64,000 nt of DNA from Candidatus Flavonifractor merdavium (lineage in GTDB: Bacteria > Bacillota > Clostridia > Oscillospirales > Oscillospiraceae). The translations under genes were made by a program, and so were the position numbers. The stretch lies in assembly GCA_019119335.1 (NCBI GenBank), contig DWXF01000021.1, positions 1-64,000 of the forward strand, written 5' to 3'. Positions 1-8,154 of the stretch are shown here, piece by piece. Within the stretch, counting starts at the first letter, position 1. Each line of letters starts with the position of its first letter. The notes beneath the pieces are model-generated. The model ran no database searches, was not told the DNA's origin, and saw nothing but the letters and a program-made list of their open reading frames with translations.

Positions 1-1
1 C

Positions 2-262
2 CGTGACATGTTCCTGATGCAGTTCCAGGCGGACATTCTGGACCGCCAGGTGCTCCGCCCCGCCATCCGGGAGACCACCGCCCTGGGCGCGGCCTATCTG
101 GCCGGTCTGGCCACCAACGTGTGGTCCGGCACGGAGGAGCTCAGCCGCCTGTGGCGGTGCGACACCGCCTTTACCCCCGCCATGGAGGCCGCCAATCGGG
201 AAAAACTGATGGGCGACTGGCACCGGGCGGTGGAGCGCTGCCGCGGATGGGCCGACCGCTAA
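2..262 (+). CDS. FGGY-family carbohydrate kinase, C-terminal fragment (glycerol kinase type)
   Basis: Only the last 86 codons are in the window; the reading frame is already open at base 2 and ends at a TAA. The fragment carries the C-terminal FGGY signature (FLMQFQADIL followed by ETTALGAAYLAGLA), the ATP-binding half of glycerol kinases. The family phosphorylates glycerol to glycerol 3-phosphate in the cytosol; related kinases of erythritol or other polyols cannot be excluded from this piece alone. A strong terminator hairpin follows, so it is the last gene of its transcription unit. It borders the conjugative-element-like genes that start at 392. Confidence 0.8.
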   Translation, partial: RDMFLMQFQADILDRQVLRPAIRETTALGAAYLAGLATNVWSGTEELSRLWRCDTAFTPAMEAANREKLMGDWHRAVERCRGWADR

Positions 263-282
263 GTTCACAGAGCATCTGATCA

Positions 283-319
283 GCCGCCCCCGGGCGCCCT
301 TCCGGCGCCCGGGGGCGGC
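283..319 (+). terminator. Rho-independent terminator of the FGGY kinase
   Basis: A 16-bp GC-rich stem (GCCGCCCCCGGGCGCC and its complement) with a 5-nt loop, followed by a short TTTA run, begins 20 bases after the kinase stop codon. Confidence 0.75.
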
Positions 320-391
320 TTTACAAACGGCGGGGATTGTCCTAAAATGAAAAGCAGTATCACGAAAACGCCACTGGAGGAGGGAGAGCAC

Positions 392-2425
392 ATGGCTCAG
401 CCCCAAAGCGCCGCGCCCCTCAGCGCCCTGCTGCTGGATGAGGCGGAATTTGGCTCCGACGCCCTTTTGCGGGCCCATCCCTGTGTCAGCACCGGCTTTC
501 CGGCCCTGGACAGACTGCTGGGCGGGGGGCTCTCTCCCGGCCTGACCGTGCTGGGGGCCAGCCCCGGCCTGGGGAAATCCACCCTGGCGCTGAACATCGC
601 CCAACACGCCGCCGCCCACGGCAGCCCGGTCCGCTACTACTCCTATGAGATGCCCCCCAAGCGGCTGGGGATGAAGCTGATCACCCGGGAGAACTTCCTC
701 CGGGGCGGCAGCCCGCTGTTCTCGGTGAAGGACCTGTTCGACGCGGACACCCTACGGGGTTGGACCGACGGCTGGGAGGCCTACCGGCAGGCCCGGCGGC
801 AGGTGGCCCAGCGGTTGGACCGGCTCTACATCATCGACTGCGACGCCGGCGGAAAGGCCTACACCGCCGAGGACATCCGGGCCGACTTTTTCCGCTTTAT
901 GGAGGAGCAGGGCGGGACCGGGGGAATGCCTCTGCTCATTGTGGACTATCTGCAGATTCTCCCCCTGGAGGACGGGGTCCGGGTCAGCGACGCCCGCCAG
1001 GCGGTGGACCACAACGTGCGCAAAATGACCGCCCTGTCCAAGGCCTTCGGCGGGGTGGCGGTGCTGCTCATCAGCTCCCTGGGGCGCAGCTCCTACAAGA
1101 TTCCGGTGCAGATTGACTCCTTCAAGGAGTCCGGCTCCATTGAATTTTCGGCAGACACCCTGCTGGGCATCCAGTTCTCCGCCTGCCAGGGGCAGGACGG
1201 CTCCCCCAACCGGGAGTGGAACATGCTCCAGGAGAAGGACAAGAACCCCCGGGAGATGGACCTGGTGGTGCTCAAGCAGCGCTACGGCGAAACCGGCAAG
1301 GTCCCCTTCCTGTACTACGCGGCCTACGACTGCTTTACCGAGGCCGGGGACCGTCCGCCGGCGGTTCCCCTCTCCCGAACGGAGGAGGCGGCCCCTCCGG
1401 CCCAGGCCGCCGCCCCGAGCCAGGCGGCCGCTACGCTCTCCCAGCCGGCAGTGGAGGAGCAGGTGGAAGCAGCCGAGGAGGTACCGCTGGCGGAGGAGGT
1501 TGTCCGTCCCCGGACCCAGGGGCTGGAAAAGGCCTGCATGAACAACACCATGATCGCCCACAGCCTGCGGGGCGGCGGCGGAAGTCCCGGGGAGGAGCAG
1601 AGCTGCCGGGTCATCCCCGCCAAGGGCATTTCCACCCGCTACACCATTTCGGCGGAGCTGTCCTGCGGCGACTGCGACGTGGCCGACGCGGTGTACTCCC
1701 TGTTTTTGACGGAGAAGTATTTTTCTCCGGAAAACAGCTTTTCCCTCCGGCGGCTGCTCACCCTGCTCACCGGGGACAGCCGGCAGACCCTGACCGCCCG
1801 GCGGCGGGACGCCCTGTTGGCCAGCCTGGACCGGCTCCAGGGGGCCACCCTCTCCATCCGCTGCGGGGAGGAGCTGGAGGCCAGGGGCATGGACCGGAAA
1901 TATGAAAAGGCCGGCTTTGATCAGCCCCGGAGCTTTCTGCGGCTGGCCCAGCACAACGGGCGGTACTACTTTCCCTCGGTGCAGCTGGCGGAGGTGCTGC
2001 CCCTGTACGCCTACGCCACCATGACGGGGCAGGTGATCTCCTTCCCCACCGCCCTGCTGAGCGCCCGGCCGGGACCGGGCAAAAAGCCCCTCAGCAGCAC
2101 CGCCGAGGCCATCGCCATCCGGCACTTTCTCATCTACCGGCTGGAGGTGGTGCGCAACCGGAAGAGCCCCCAGGAGCAGCACAAAATGCGCACCATCGCC
2201 CTGGGGCGGGACTCCCAGCTCTTCCGGCTCCTCCGGATCCGGCGGGAGGACTACAACAGCGCGGACTGGAGCCGCCGGTGCCGCCGGGTGGCCCGACTGG
2301 TGGCGGACGCTCTGGAGGCCTTCCGGCAGGCGGGCTACATCCAGGGCTATGTGTTCCACGAGGAGAGCAGCGTCACCGTCACCGGCGCTGTCGCCGACCC
2401 GTGGACCCTGGACTACGAGCCATAA
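392..2425 (+). CDS. DnaB-type replicative helicase/ATPase fused to a C-terminal domain
   Basis: About 677 aa. The start at 392 is chosen because GGAGGAGGGAG lies just upstream; an in-frame ATG at 347 lacks such a site. Residues ~30-320 are a RecA-like DnaB helicase core: Walker A GASPGLGKST, Walker B LLIVDYLQIL, and the DnaB-like ESGSIEFSAD segment. A Pro/Ala/Glu-rich linker (~325-390) leads to a ~280-residue C-terminal region, rich in Arg and Leu, that resembles plasmid initiator-type winged-helix domains only in general character. The family unwinds DNA at replication forks. With the TraG-like ATPase nearby, this is probably a replication gene of an integrated conjugative or plasmid-like element. 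It is alone on the + strand and ends in a terminator shared with the opposing operon. The helicase-like domain is secure; the C-terminal domain is not identified. Confidence 0.65.
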   Translation: MAQPQSAAPLSALLLDEAEFGSDALLRAHPCVSTGFPALDRLLGGGLSPGLTVLGASPGLGKSTLALNIAQHAAAHGSPVRYYSYEMPPKRLGMKLITRENFLRGGSPLFSVKDLFDADTLRGWTDGWEAYRQARRQVAQRLDRLYIIDCDAGGKAYTAEDIRADFFRFMEEQGGTGGMPLLIVDYLQILPLEDGVRVSDARQAVDHNVRKMTALSKAFGGVAVLLISSLGRSSYKIPVQIDSFKESGSIEFSADTLLGIQFSACQGQDGSPNREWNMLQEKDKNPREMDLVVLKQRYGETGKVPFLYYAAYDCFTEAGDRPPAVPLSRTEEAAPPAQAAAPSQAAATLSQPAVEEQVEAAEEVPLAEEVVRPRTQGLEKACMNNTMIAHSLRGGGGSPGEEQSCRVIPAKGISTRYTISAELSCGDCDVADAVYSLFLTEKYFSPENSFSLRRLLTLLTGDSRQTLTARRRDALLASLDRLQGATLSIRCGEELEARGMDRKYEKAGFDQPRSFLRLAQHNGRYYFPSVQLAEVLPLYAYATMTGQVISFPTALLSARPGPGKKPLSSTAEAIAIRHFLIYRLEVVRNRKSPQEQHKMRTIALGRDSQLFRLLRIRREDYNSADWSRRCRRVARLVADALEAFRQAGYIQGYVFHEESSVTVTGAVADPWTLDYEP

Positions 2426-2432
2426 GCAACAG

Positions 2433-2464
2433 CAGGCGGGACCGTCTCCGGGCGGTCCCGCCTG
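2433..2464. terminator. Bidirectional terminator between convergent genes
   Basis: A 12-bp stem CAGGCGGGACCG/CGGTCCCGCCTG with an 8-nt loop and TTTT on the + side lies between the helicase stop and the end of the leftward operon. Confidence 0.75.
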
Positions 2465-2478
2465 TTTTCCTGCCCGGC

Positions 2479-2829
2479 TCACTCCGGCAGCCACCCCCCT
2501 TCCGGCCCGTAGGGGCACGTATAGCAGTCCCCCGGGCAGTCCTCCTCCTGGGCCACGCCGCAGCTGCCGCAGTACTTGCACGCCTGGCAGTCCTGCTGGC
2601 AGAAGGGGTAGTTGCCGTCGCAGAGCAGCGGCTCGTCGTCCGGCTCCTCGTACGGCCCGTCCCAGTCGTCCCGGCCGTCGTCCTCCGGCAGGGGGCAGCC
2701 GAAAAGCCGGTAATCCGCCAGGAGGAAGGGGTCCTGCGGCTCCTCCCAGCCGTCGCCGAACAGCGCCCGGTCATAAGCCTCGTCCAGGGGCAGGTCCTCC
2801 CCCAGGATTTCCTCCCAATCAATTCCCAT
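2479..2829 (-). CDS. Small acidic cysteine-rich protein, unknown function
   Basis: 116 aa with a good ribosome binding site (AAAGGAGG, 8 nt before ATG). The N-terminal half is strongly acidic. The C-terminal third holds nine cysteines in closely spaced pairs (CQQDCQACKYCGSC, then CPGDCYTC), which could bind zinc or an Fe-S cluster. No signal peptide or membrane segment is visible. It is the last gene of the leftward island operon, after the TraG-like ATPase and a 121-aa protein. I do not recognise the family; cysteine-rich small proteins of this kind are common cargo of Clostridia mobile elements. Confidence 0.6.
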   Translation of the reverse strand: MGIDWEEILGEDLPLDEAYDRALFGDGWEEPQDPFLLADYRLFGCPLPEDDGRDDWDGPYEEPDDEPLLCDGNYPFCQQDCQACKYCGSCGVAQEEDCPGDCYTCPYGPEGGWLPE

Positions 2830-2883
2830 GAGAATCGCCTCCTTTCCGGTCGTTTTGATTTTTGTTGTGTTCGATATGGTAGT

Positions 2884-3249
2884 TCATATGGATTCTCCTT
2901 CCGTATATTCGTATTGGTAGGTCAGCCCCAGCCCGTCCAGGTAGTCCTTCAGGGGCCGTTCCGGCCACGAGAGCTCAAACTCCCGGGCGATGCGCTGCTC
3001 GGGCCGGTCGCCGGAGCCCCGGCTCAGGGTGGCCAGCAGCTTTTCCGCCTCGCCGGCCTCCAGGATGTAACGGTACTCCGCCCCCATTCGGATCGGGCGG
3101 TCCCTGGAGAAGCGCAGGGGGGTTGCGCCGGTGAGCTGCAGCCGCTCCCCCCGCACCTCCACCAGCAGGTAGGACAGGGGCTCCCCGGTGTAGGCGGCGG
3201 GCCCTCTGGCTCTGAGGGCCTCCAGCAGCGGATAGGCCTGCTCGCTCAC
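2884..3249 (-). CDS. Hypothetical protein, island operon
   Basis: 121 aa, GTG start overlapping the stop of the TraG-like gene by 4 bases (GTGA), so it is translationally coupled to it. It is a soluble, Arg/Glu-rich, mixed alpha/beta-looking sequence with no recognised motif and no membrane segment. The tight coupling suggests a role alongside the coupling-protein-like ATPase, but no function can be assigned. Confidence 0.6.
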   Translation of the reverse strand: MSEQAYPLLEALRARGPAAYTGEPLSYLLVEVRGERLQLTGATPLRFSRDRPIRMGAEYRYILEAGEAEKLLATLSRGSGDRPEQRIAREFELSWPERPLKDYLDGLGLTYQYEYTEGESI

Positions 3250-4517
3250 AGCGCCTCACCCCCCTTCTCCCCGGCGGCCTCGGGCAGTTCGCCGTAGGCC
3301 TCGTGGGTGTGGAGGTCGTACTTGACCACCAGCCGGGGCTTCTGGCCCCTGGTGAAGAGGTAGGCCTGCTCCAGGGGCATGTTGAGGATGGTGTCCGCCG
3401 TCTTGTTTGCCTTGGCGGCGATGTACCGGGCGGTCTCCACGTCCTGGCCCCCCAGGTACAGGCAGTTGTCGCAGTTGTTGATGATGGTCATGCTCTTCTC
3501 ATGGCCGTAGAGGGCGGACAGCTGGGAGATACTCTGGAGGATGATACTGACGTAGATCTCCCGGGAGCGGATCACCGAGATGAGCTTGTCGAACTCCGGG
3601 ATGCAGGCGTTGGTGGCGAAGTCGTCCAGGATGAACCGGACGGGCACGGGCAGCCGGTGGTCGGGGTAATCCTTGTCCGCGCTGGCGCACAAGGTCTGGA
3701 GGGCCTGGGTGTAGAACAGGTTTACCAGGCCGTCCATGGACCGGTCGGTATCGCTGATGGTGAGAAAGACCGCCGTCTTTTCCCGGCCCATGGCCTTGAT
3801 GTCCACCCGCCGCCCGCTGCGGTACATCTGCATGGGGCCGTCGTAGGACAGGGACCCCAGGGCCCGGGAGACGAAGGCCTGGATGCTGGAGTCGGTCTTT
3901 TCCGAGTTCTGCACCACATTGTAGAGCTGGAACTGGCGGGCGGCGAAGCTGTCGGGCTGCTCCTGGGCCAGCTCCTGGAGCAGCTGGCCGTAGATACGCT
4001 GACCCAGCCCGCAGCTGCCATCGGTGGCCGTGAAGAGCCGCACCACGTAGTCCAGGGTGTGCTCCTCCCGGGGAAGGACCTCCAGCACGTAGCCCACCAG
4101 GCAGGCCAGCAGGGTGCGGGCGCTCTCCTCCCAGAAGGCGTCCCGCTTGTCCCCCAGGGGTACCAGGGCGGCGCACAGGGTCTGGATGTCCTGCTCCACG
4201 TACTTGCCCCGCTTGGGGTCGAAGCGGATGTAATCCAGGGGATTGTAGCCGTCGGAGGCCAGGGTGTCGGTGAAGTCCAGGCTGAACACCTGGTAGCCCC
4301 GCCGCCGGAGGAGGGGGCCCAGCTCCTCCTTCAGGCTGCCCTTGGTGTCGGCGATCACCATGCTCTCGTTGCACTGCATGATGTTGGGCTTGACGTAGCC
4401 CCGGGTCTTGCCGGCGCCGCTGGGGCCGATGATGAGGTCGTTGTTGTTGATGCCGGTGGTACGGGTGCTGTTGCTGATAAGCTGGCCCTGGGCCAGAATT
4501 CTCTGATTGTCCTGCAT
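3246..4517 (-). CDS. VirD4/TraG-family conjugation ATPase lacking membrane domain
   Basis: 423 aa from an ATG preceded by GGAAAGGAG. The protein starts almost at the nucleotide-binding core: Walker A GPSGAGKT at ~residue 31, then the VIADTKGSL motif typical of TraG/VirD4 coupling proteins, Walker B FILDDFATN, and the VSIILQSISQL segment near the ATPase arginine. Type IV coupling proteins pump relaxase-bound DNA into the secretion channel and normally carry two or more N-terminal transmembrane helices and 500-700 residues. This one has none. No relaxase or mating-pair gene is in the window, so it may be a remnant, or a soluble variant serving another purpose. It lies between clpP and a coupled 121-aa gene. 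Confidence 0.8.
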   Translation of the reverse strand: MQDNQRILAQGQLISNSTRTTGINNNDLIIGPSGAGKTRGYVKPNIMQCNESMVIADTKGSLKEELGPLLRRRGYQVFSLDFTDTLASDGYNPLDYIRFDPKRGKYVEQDIQTLCAALVPLGDKRDAFWEESARTLLACLVGYVLEVLPREEHTLDYVVRLFTATDGSCGLGQRIYGQLLQELAQEQPDSFAARQFQLYNVVQNSEKTDSSIQAFVSRALGSLSYDGPMQMYRSGRRVDIKAMGREKTAVFLTISDTDRSMDGLVNLFYTQALQTLCASADKDYPDHRLPVPVRFILDDFATNACIPEFDKLISVIRSREIYVSIILQSISQLSALYGHEKSMTIINNCDNCLYLGGQDVETARYIAAKANKTADTILNMPLEQAYLFTRGQKPRLVVKYDLHTHEAYGELPEAAGEKGGEAL

Positions 4518-4539
4518 GGTGATGTTCTCCTTTCCAAAG

Positions 4540-5124
4540 TTAGATTTTTTCCACAACCCGGTCGGCCAGGCCGAACTCCACCGCTTCCTGAGCGTCGAAG
4601 TAGGTGTCCTTGGCGGTGGCCTTGTTGATTTGACGCAGGTTTTTGCCGGTGTGCCTGGCCAGAATGGCGCACAAGTCCTTGCGGCACTTGAGCAGGCGGC
4701 CGCTGGTCTCCTGCAGCTGCAGGGCGCTGCCGCCGGCCCCGCCGGAGAGCAGCGGGTCGTGGATCATCACCGTGCCGTGGGGCAGAATCTCCCGGCGGCT
4801 CCCTGCCGCGAAGAGGATGGCGGCCATGCTGGCGGCCATCCCCACGCAGACGGTGCGGACGGGACAGGAGAGGCTCTGCATCACGTCGTAGACGGCCAGC
4901 CCGCTGTTGACGCTGCCGCCGGGGGAGTTGATGAGCAGGGTAATCTCCCCGGCCGGATCCTCCCGTTCCAGCCAGCGGAGCTGGCGGATGAGGGAGTAGG
5001 CGCTGTCGGGGGTGATTTCGGTGACGCACTCCACCTCCCGGCGGGCCAGCATGTCGTCGGTAATGCGGCAGCTGAAGTATCCGCTGCTGGTCTCGCGGAT
5101 AATCATGGGTGTTTCACAGTTCAT
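4540..5124 (-). CDS. clpP: ClpP-family serine protease (accessory copy)
   Basis: 194 aa, the normal ClpP length. The ATG at 5124 overlaps the upstream stop (ATGA) and has GGAAGGAGG 5' of it. The fold signature is intact: LLINSPGGSV, the nucleophile serine in GMAASMAA, the histidine in VMIHDP and the aspartate in AKDTYFDAQEA, so the Ser-His-Asp triad is complete. ClpP forms a barrel peptidase fed by Clp ATPases in the cytosol. This copy sits inside the island operon between an unknown 453-aa gene and the TraG-like ATPase, so it is probably element-borne and not the housekeeping enzyme. No ClpX or ClpA partner is nearby. Confidence 0.85.
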   Translation of the reverse strand: MNCETPMIIRETSSGYFSCRITDDMLARREVECVTEITPDSAYSLIRQLRWLEREDPAGEITLLINSPGGSVNSGLAVYDVMQSLSCPVRTVCVGMAASMAAILFAAGSRREILPHGTVMIHDPLLSGGAGGSALQLQETSGRLLKCRKDLCAILARHTGKNLRQINKATAKDTYFDAQEAVEFGLADRVVEKI

Positions 5125-6482
5125 TGGTGAGAGACCTCCTTCCGGTCGTATCGTTTTTTCTCTTGGGCAATGAGGCAGTAGGGCTCGATGAGCAGCAGAT
5201 AGAGCATGTGGACCCCCACATCCTGCATCCACTGGTCGTCCTTATCCAGACTGTCCTCCGCCATGTGGAGCAAATCCACATAGGGACATCTGGGGGGCAG
5301 CTCCAGATAGGCGCGCAGCATACCGGCCAGCCAGCGGGGGTATCCGCTGCGGGTGAGGGCGGCCACCCCCTGGAAAAAGCGCTCCTGGGTGCCCATGGCC
5401 AGCCGGGCGCTGTCAGGAAGCCATCGGTTGAGCCGGCTGATCCGGTCCCGGAAGGACTGGAGCGGGCGGATGCTGCCCTCCTCACTCTGGTAGCGCTTGG
5501 GCATGTTGTCCGGCCTCCGGCCGGTGACTCTGCGGCCCAGCCTCACGGCGTTCACCATGGTCTGGTCCCCCCGCAGGGTGGCGGCCATCAGGCGCATGAG
5601 CTCCACCCCCTGATAGTAGCGCTCCCAGTCCCCGTTACACAGCAGCTCCCGGGTGGCCAGGGCCGCGTCCTCAAAGGTGACGCACCAGTCGGGCAGCACC
5701 GCCCGCATCTGGCGCAGCTGGTCGGGCAGGCCCCGCATCCAGGCCTCCAGGGTCATCTCCCCCACCCGGCCCACCAGTTCTCCGCTGCGGCCTTCGTCGC
5801 TGGACACCCCGGCCCGGTAGTCCGCCAGCAGCTGCTGGAAGGGGATGCCGTCCTGCCGGAGCGGAGCGGGCTCCCGGTCCGCCGCCAGCAGCATGGGCAG
5901 CCGCCGGGCGGTGCGGGCGGTACACATGGCCTGGCTCCGGCCGTCCTGGAACACGCGGATCAGGCCGCCGTACAGGCTGCCGTACTCGGTGGGCGCCGTG
6001 CCCTCCCTCCGGCACTCCAGCATGCTCTGCCGGAACAGCTCCCCGGTCAGCTCCGGGGGACAGGGCTCCAGATGGCAGTACCACTCCGGCGGGTCGCCCC
6101 GGGCTGTCACGGCCTCCAGCATGGCCAGAATCTCCCCCACCTCCCCTTTGGAGAACGGGGATGCGGAGGTCCGGAATGTGAGACAGCCGTCCAGCCGGGC
6201 GTGGCTGCCCCGCCAGGCGTCCCGGTCGGTAATCTCTATCGCCAGCAGCACGGCTTCCCCCCGGCACACCAGATAGTCCAGCCGCTCCCGCTGGAGTACC
6301 CTGGGCCACTGACAGTCGCCCTCCGGCGCGGACAGGTCCGCGCAGACCGCTCCGCAGAGCAGCCGCAGATGTTCCCGCCGGAACACCTCCGACTCCGCCA
6401 GCGCCCGCTCCCCCGACTGGGGGTTAAAGACGTCAAACGGCATATTCATGGGCCAGCATACCCGGATACCACAGTCATTCAT
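5121..6482 (-). CDS. Hypothetical protein, first gene of the island operon
   Basis: 453 aa, ATG with AAGGAAGG upstream. It ends in a 4-base overlap with clpP (ATGA), so the two are coupled. No signal peptide is visible. The C-terminal ~150 residues are helical, with a hydrophobic stretch (VGVHMLYLLLIEPYCLI) too short and charged-flanked to be a convincing membrane anchor. The N-terminal half contains Cys and Trp residues but no motif I recognise. As the promoter-proximal gene, it may be an element-specific factor. Function unknown. Confidence 0.6.
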   Translation of the reverse strand: MNDCGIRVCWPMNMPFDVFNPQSGERALAESEVFRREHLRLLCGAVCADLSAPEGDCQWPRVLQRERLDYLVCRGEAVLLAIEITDRDAWRGSHARLDGCLTFRTSASPFSKGEVGEILAMLEAVTARGDPPEWYCHLEPCPPELTGELFRQSMLECRREGTAPTEYGSLYGGLIRVFQDGRSQAMCTARTARRLPMLLAADREPAPLRQDGIPFQQLLADYRAGVSSDEGRSGELVGRVGEMTLEAWMRGLPDQLRQMRAVLPDWCVTFEDAALATRELLCNGDWERYYQGVELMRLMAATLRGDQTMVNAVRLGRRVTGRRPDNMPKRYQSEEGSIRPLQSFRDRISRLNRWLPDSARLAMGTQERFFQGVAALTRSGYPRWLAGMLRAYLELPPRCPYVDLLHMAEDSLDKDDQWMQDVGVHMLYLLLIEPYCLIAQEKKRYDRKEVSHQ

Positions 6483-6526
6483 TTCAGATTCCTTCCTTTC
6501 CTGATTGTTTTTTCAACGTCCCAATC

Positions 6527-6548
6527 GAAGGCAGGGTACCCTGCCTTC
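6527..6548. repeat. 22-bp perfect palindrome upstream of the island operon
   Basis: The half-site GAAGGCAGGGT is followed directly by its exact complement. It lies 45-66 bases upstream of the first ATG of the leftward operon, a suitable place for an operator. A TTTAT follows on the + strand, but with no loop it is a poor terminator. Confidence 0.6.
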
Positions 6549-6723
6549 TTTATCCTCCAGGCTCCCGCAACCGCCGGCTCCCCGCACAGCGCGGAACCTC
6601 CGTCCAGGACCCTTCCTTCCACAATTTCACCCGGCGCCAGCGCAAGCGGCGCTCACACGCCCGGCTCCCAGGCCTCCACACCGCTGCCGGATCACGCGGA
6701 AGGTACCGATACCGCAAATCGTC

Positions 6724-6800
6724 GTCCCAACGGGACGGTCGGACATTTTCAATGTCCGTCACTTGATGAACAAAATACTTAAAGTATTTATGTTCATCAA
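6724..6800. repeat. Three consecutive dyads (5, 7 and about 17 bp arms)
   Basis: GTCCC-AAC-GGGAC at 6724-6736, GGACATT-TTC-AATGTCC at 6741-6757, and a 38-bp imperfect palindrome at 6763-6800 with outer arms TTGATGAACA and TGTTCATCAA and inner arms AATACTT/AAGTATT. Such a string resembles a protein-loading region (oriT, att arm or multi-operator) more than a terminator, as no U-run follows. Confidence 0.5.
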
Positions 6801-7058
6801 ATACATATAACATAGCGCCCGTTTCAAAATCCTTAAACCGCTTCTGCCCCTAAGGATTTTTCTTCATTCCAAAAATCAAACTTTTTATAAATTAAAGCTG
6901 TTTTTCATCTCTTTCTGTTTTGCTTCATCCCTGAGCAGAACAGAATCTCATTTCTTGAAAAGTCCCCCGGCTTTTCCGGCAGCACGGCCCTCTTGCAAAG
7001 GGTTTGGAAATGTGTTATAAATTTTTAAACTCATCATTTCAGTTTTGGGGGAATTGCG

Positions 7059-7985
7059 GTGGAGCTGAATCTGTTGATGGAATTTGCCCTGCTGGCCCGG
7101 CACCTGAATTTCAGCCGGACCGCCCAGGAGCTGAATCTGACCCAGCCAACCCTCAGCCGACACATTGTGCAGCCGGAGGAGGAGCTGGGGGTGCAGCTGT
7201 TCCGCCGGGACAAGCAATCGGTGGCCCTCACCGAGGCGGGCTCTCTCTTTCTCCCCGAAGCGGCGGCGGTGCTGGCCCGGTATGACGCCGCCCGCCGCCG
7301 GCTTCAGGAGTACCGGGACGGTATGGCGGGCAGTCTGATTTTGGGCTACCGCTGGATCTACGGCGGCGGCCCCTGGCCCGGCCTGCTCCAGCGGTTTCGG
7401 GAGGCCTATCCGCTGATCTCCGTCCGGCTGGTGGCCTTTCAACAGGGGGAGCCCCTGCAGGACGCGGTGGCCGAGGGGGTGCTGGACGCAGCGGTGACCC
7501 TGTGCGCCAGGGATTGCCCCTCCTCCGGCTTTCAGAGCGTCACCCTGTGTCAGGTGCCTCTGATGGCCACCATGGGGGAATCCCACCCTCTGGCGGGACG
7601 GGCGGCGGTGACCCCGGCGGAGTTGGCCCGGGAGCGGCTGCTGGTGCCCCAGGCCCGGGGGAGCGTGGGCTTCCCCGCTCTGATGACCGAGCTTTTCCAC
7701 TCCTGCCGTGTAAGTCCCGCCATTACCTACACCGGGGAGCGGATGGAGGAGGCGCTGCTGCGGGTCCAGCTGGACGACCAGGTGGCCCTGATCCCCCGCT
7801 GCTACCTCCCCGACACCCCCCAGCCCGGCCTCCACGCCGCCCAGGTCTCGGGCACCACCGGCCTGTTCCGCCTCACCGCCCTGGCCCGGGGGGACAGCCC
7901 CAACCCCGCCGTAACCCTCTTCCTCCGCCTGTGCCGGACAGAGGTAAAGCGCAGCCGGATGGAGCAGCTCTCCTCCCCGGAATAG
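7059..7985 (+). CDS. LysR-type transcriptional regulator
   Basis: 308 aa, GTG start with GGGGGAA a few bases upstream; an in-frame ATG at 7077 is possible. The N-terminal helix-turn-helix is clear (RTAQELNLTQPTLSRHI), followed by the usual EEELGVQLFRR linker, with an unusual proline just before EEELG where leucine is normal. The rest fits the periplasmic-binding-protein-like effector domain. LysR proteins bind a small co-inducer and usually control a neighbouring or divergent gene. A terminator isolates it from the hydrogenase-like genes downstream, so its target is unclear; the leftward neighbour across the 576-base gap is one candidate. Confidence 0.85.
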   Translation: MELNLLMEFALLARHLNFSRTAQELNLTQPTLSRHIVQPEEELGVQLFRRDKQSVALTEAGSLFLPEAAAVLARYDAARRRLQEYRDGMAGSLILGYRWIYGGGPWPGLLQRFREAYPLISVRLVAFQQGEPLQDAVAEGVLDAAVTLCARDCPSSGFQSVTLCQVPLMATMGESHPLAGRAAVTPAELARERLLVPQARGSVGFPALMTELFHSCRVSPAITYTGERMEEALLRVQLDDQVALIPRCYLPDTPQPGLHAAQVSGTTGLFRLTALARGDSPNPAVTLFLRLCRTEVKRSRMEQLSSPE

Positions 7986-7993
7986 CAAAAAGA

Positions 7994-8024
7994 AAACCGC
8001 CCGGAAATGTAAACCGGGCGGTTT
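7994..8024 (+). terminator. Terminator after the LysR gene
   Basis: An 11-bp stem AAACCGCCCGG/CCGGGCGGTTT with a 9-nt loop, followed by ATTTATTTT, starts 8 bases after the stop. Confidence 0.8.
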
Positions 8025-8154
8025 ATTTATTTTCCGTATTACGGCCACAAAAACCGAATTTCCCTTCTCAGGAAAGATGTGGTAGCCTATCGTTAACTTC
8101 CTCGCAATGGATCAGAGGAAATAAACATTTTTCAGGAAAATGAGGTGTTGAGGC

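Larger units (their letters stand above)
6483..7058. other. 576-base non-coding AT-rich gap with dyads at the island edge
   Basis: No convincing gene. Short reading frames here lack ribosome binding sites and family features. Base composition drops sharply in AT-rich tracts (~6760-6960). It contains the dyads listed separately and separates the leftward island operon from the rightward LysR gene. It could hold promoters for both, an attachment site, or an origin of transfer. Confidence 0.5.

Noticed and set aside
6550-6813. 87-codon frame on the minus strand in the dyad-rich gap
   Set aside because: No ribosome binding site, Arg-rich low-information sequence, and it crosses the dyad cluster.
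8034-8044. CCGTATTACGG dyad upstream of the NuoE-type gene
   Set aside because: It is short, overlaps the LysR terminator's T-rich tail, and does not share the full TTCCGTT half-site of the 18.8 kb operators.
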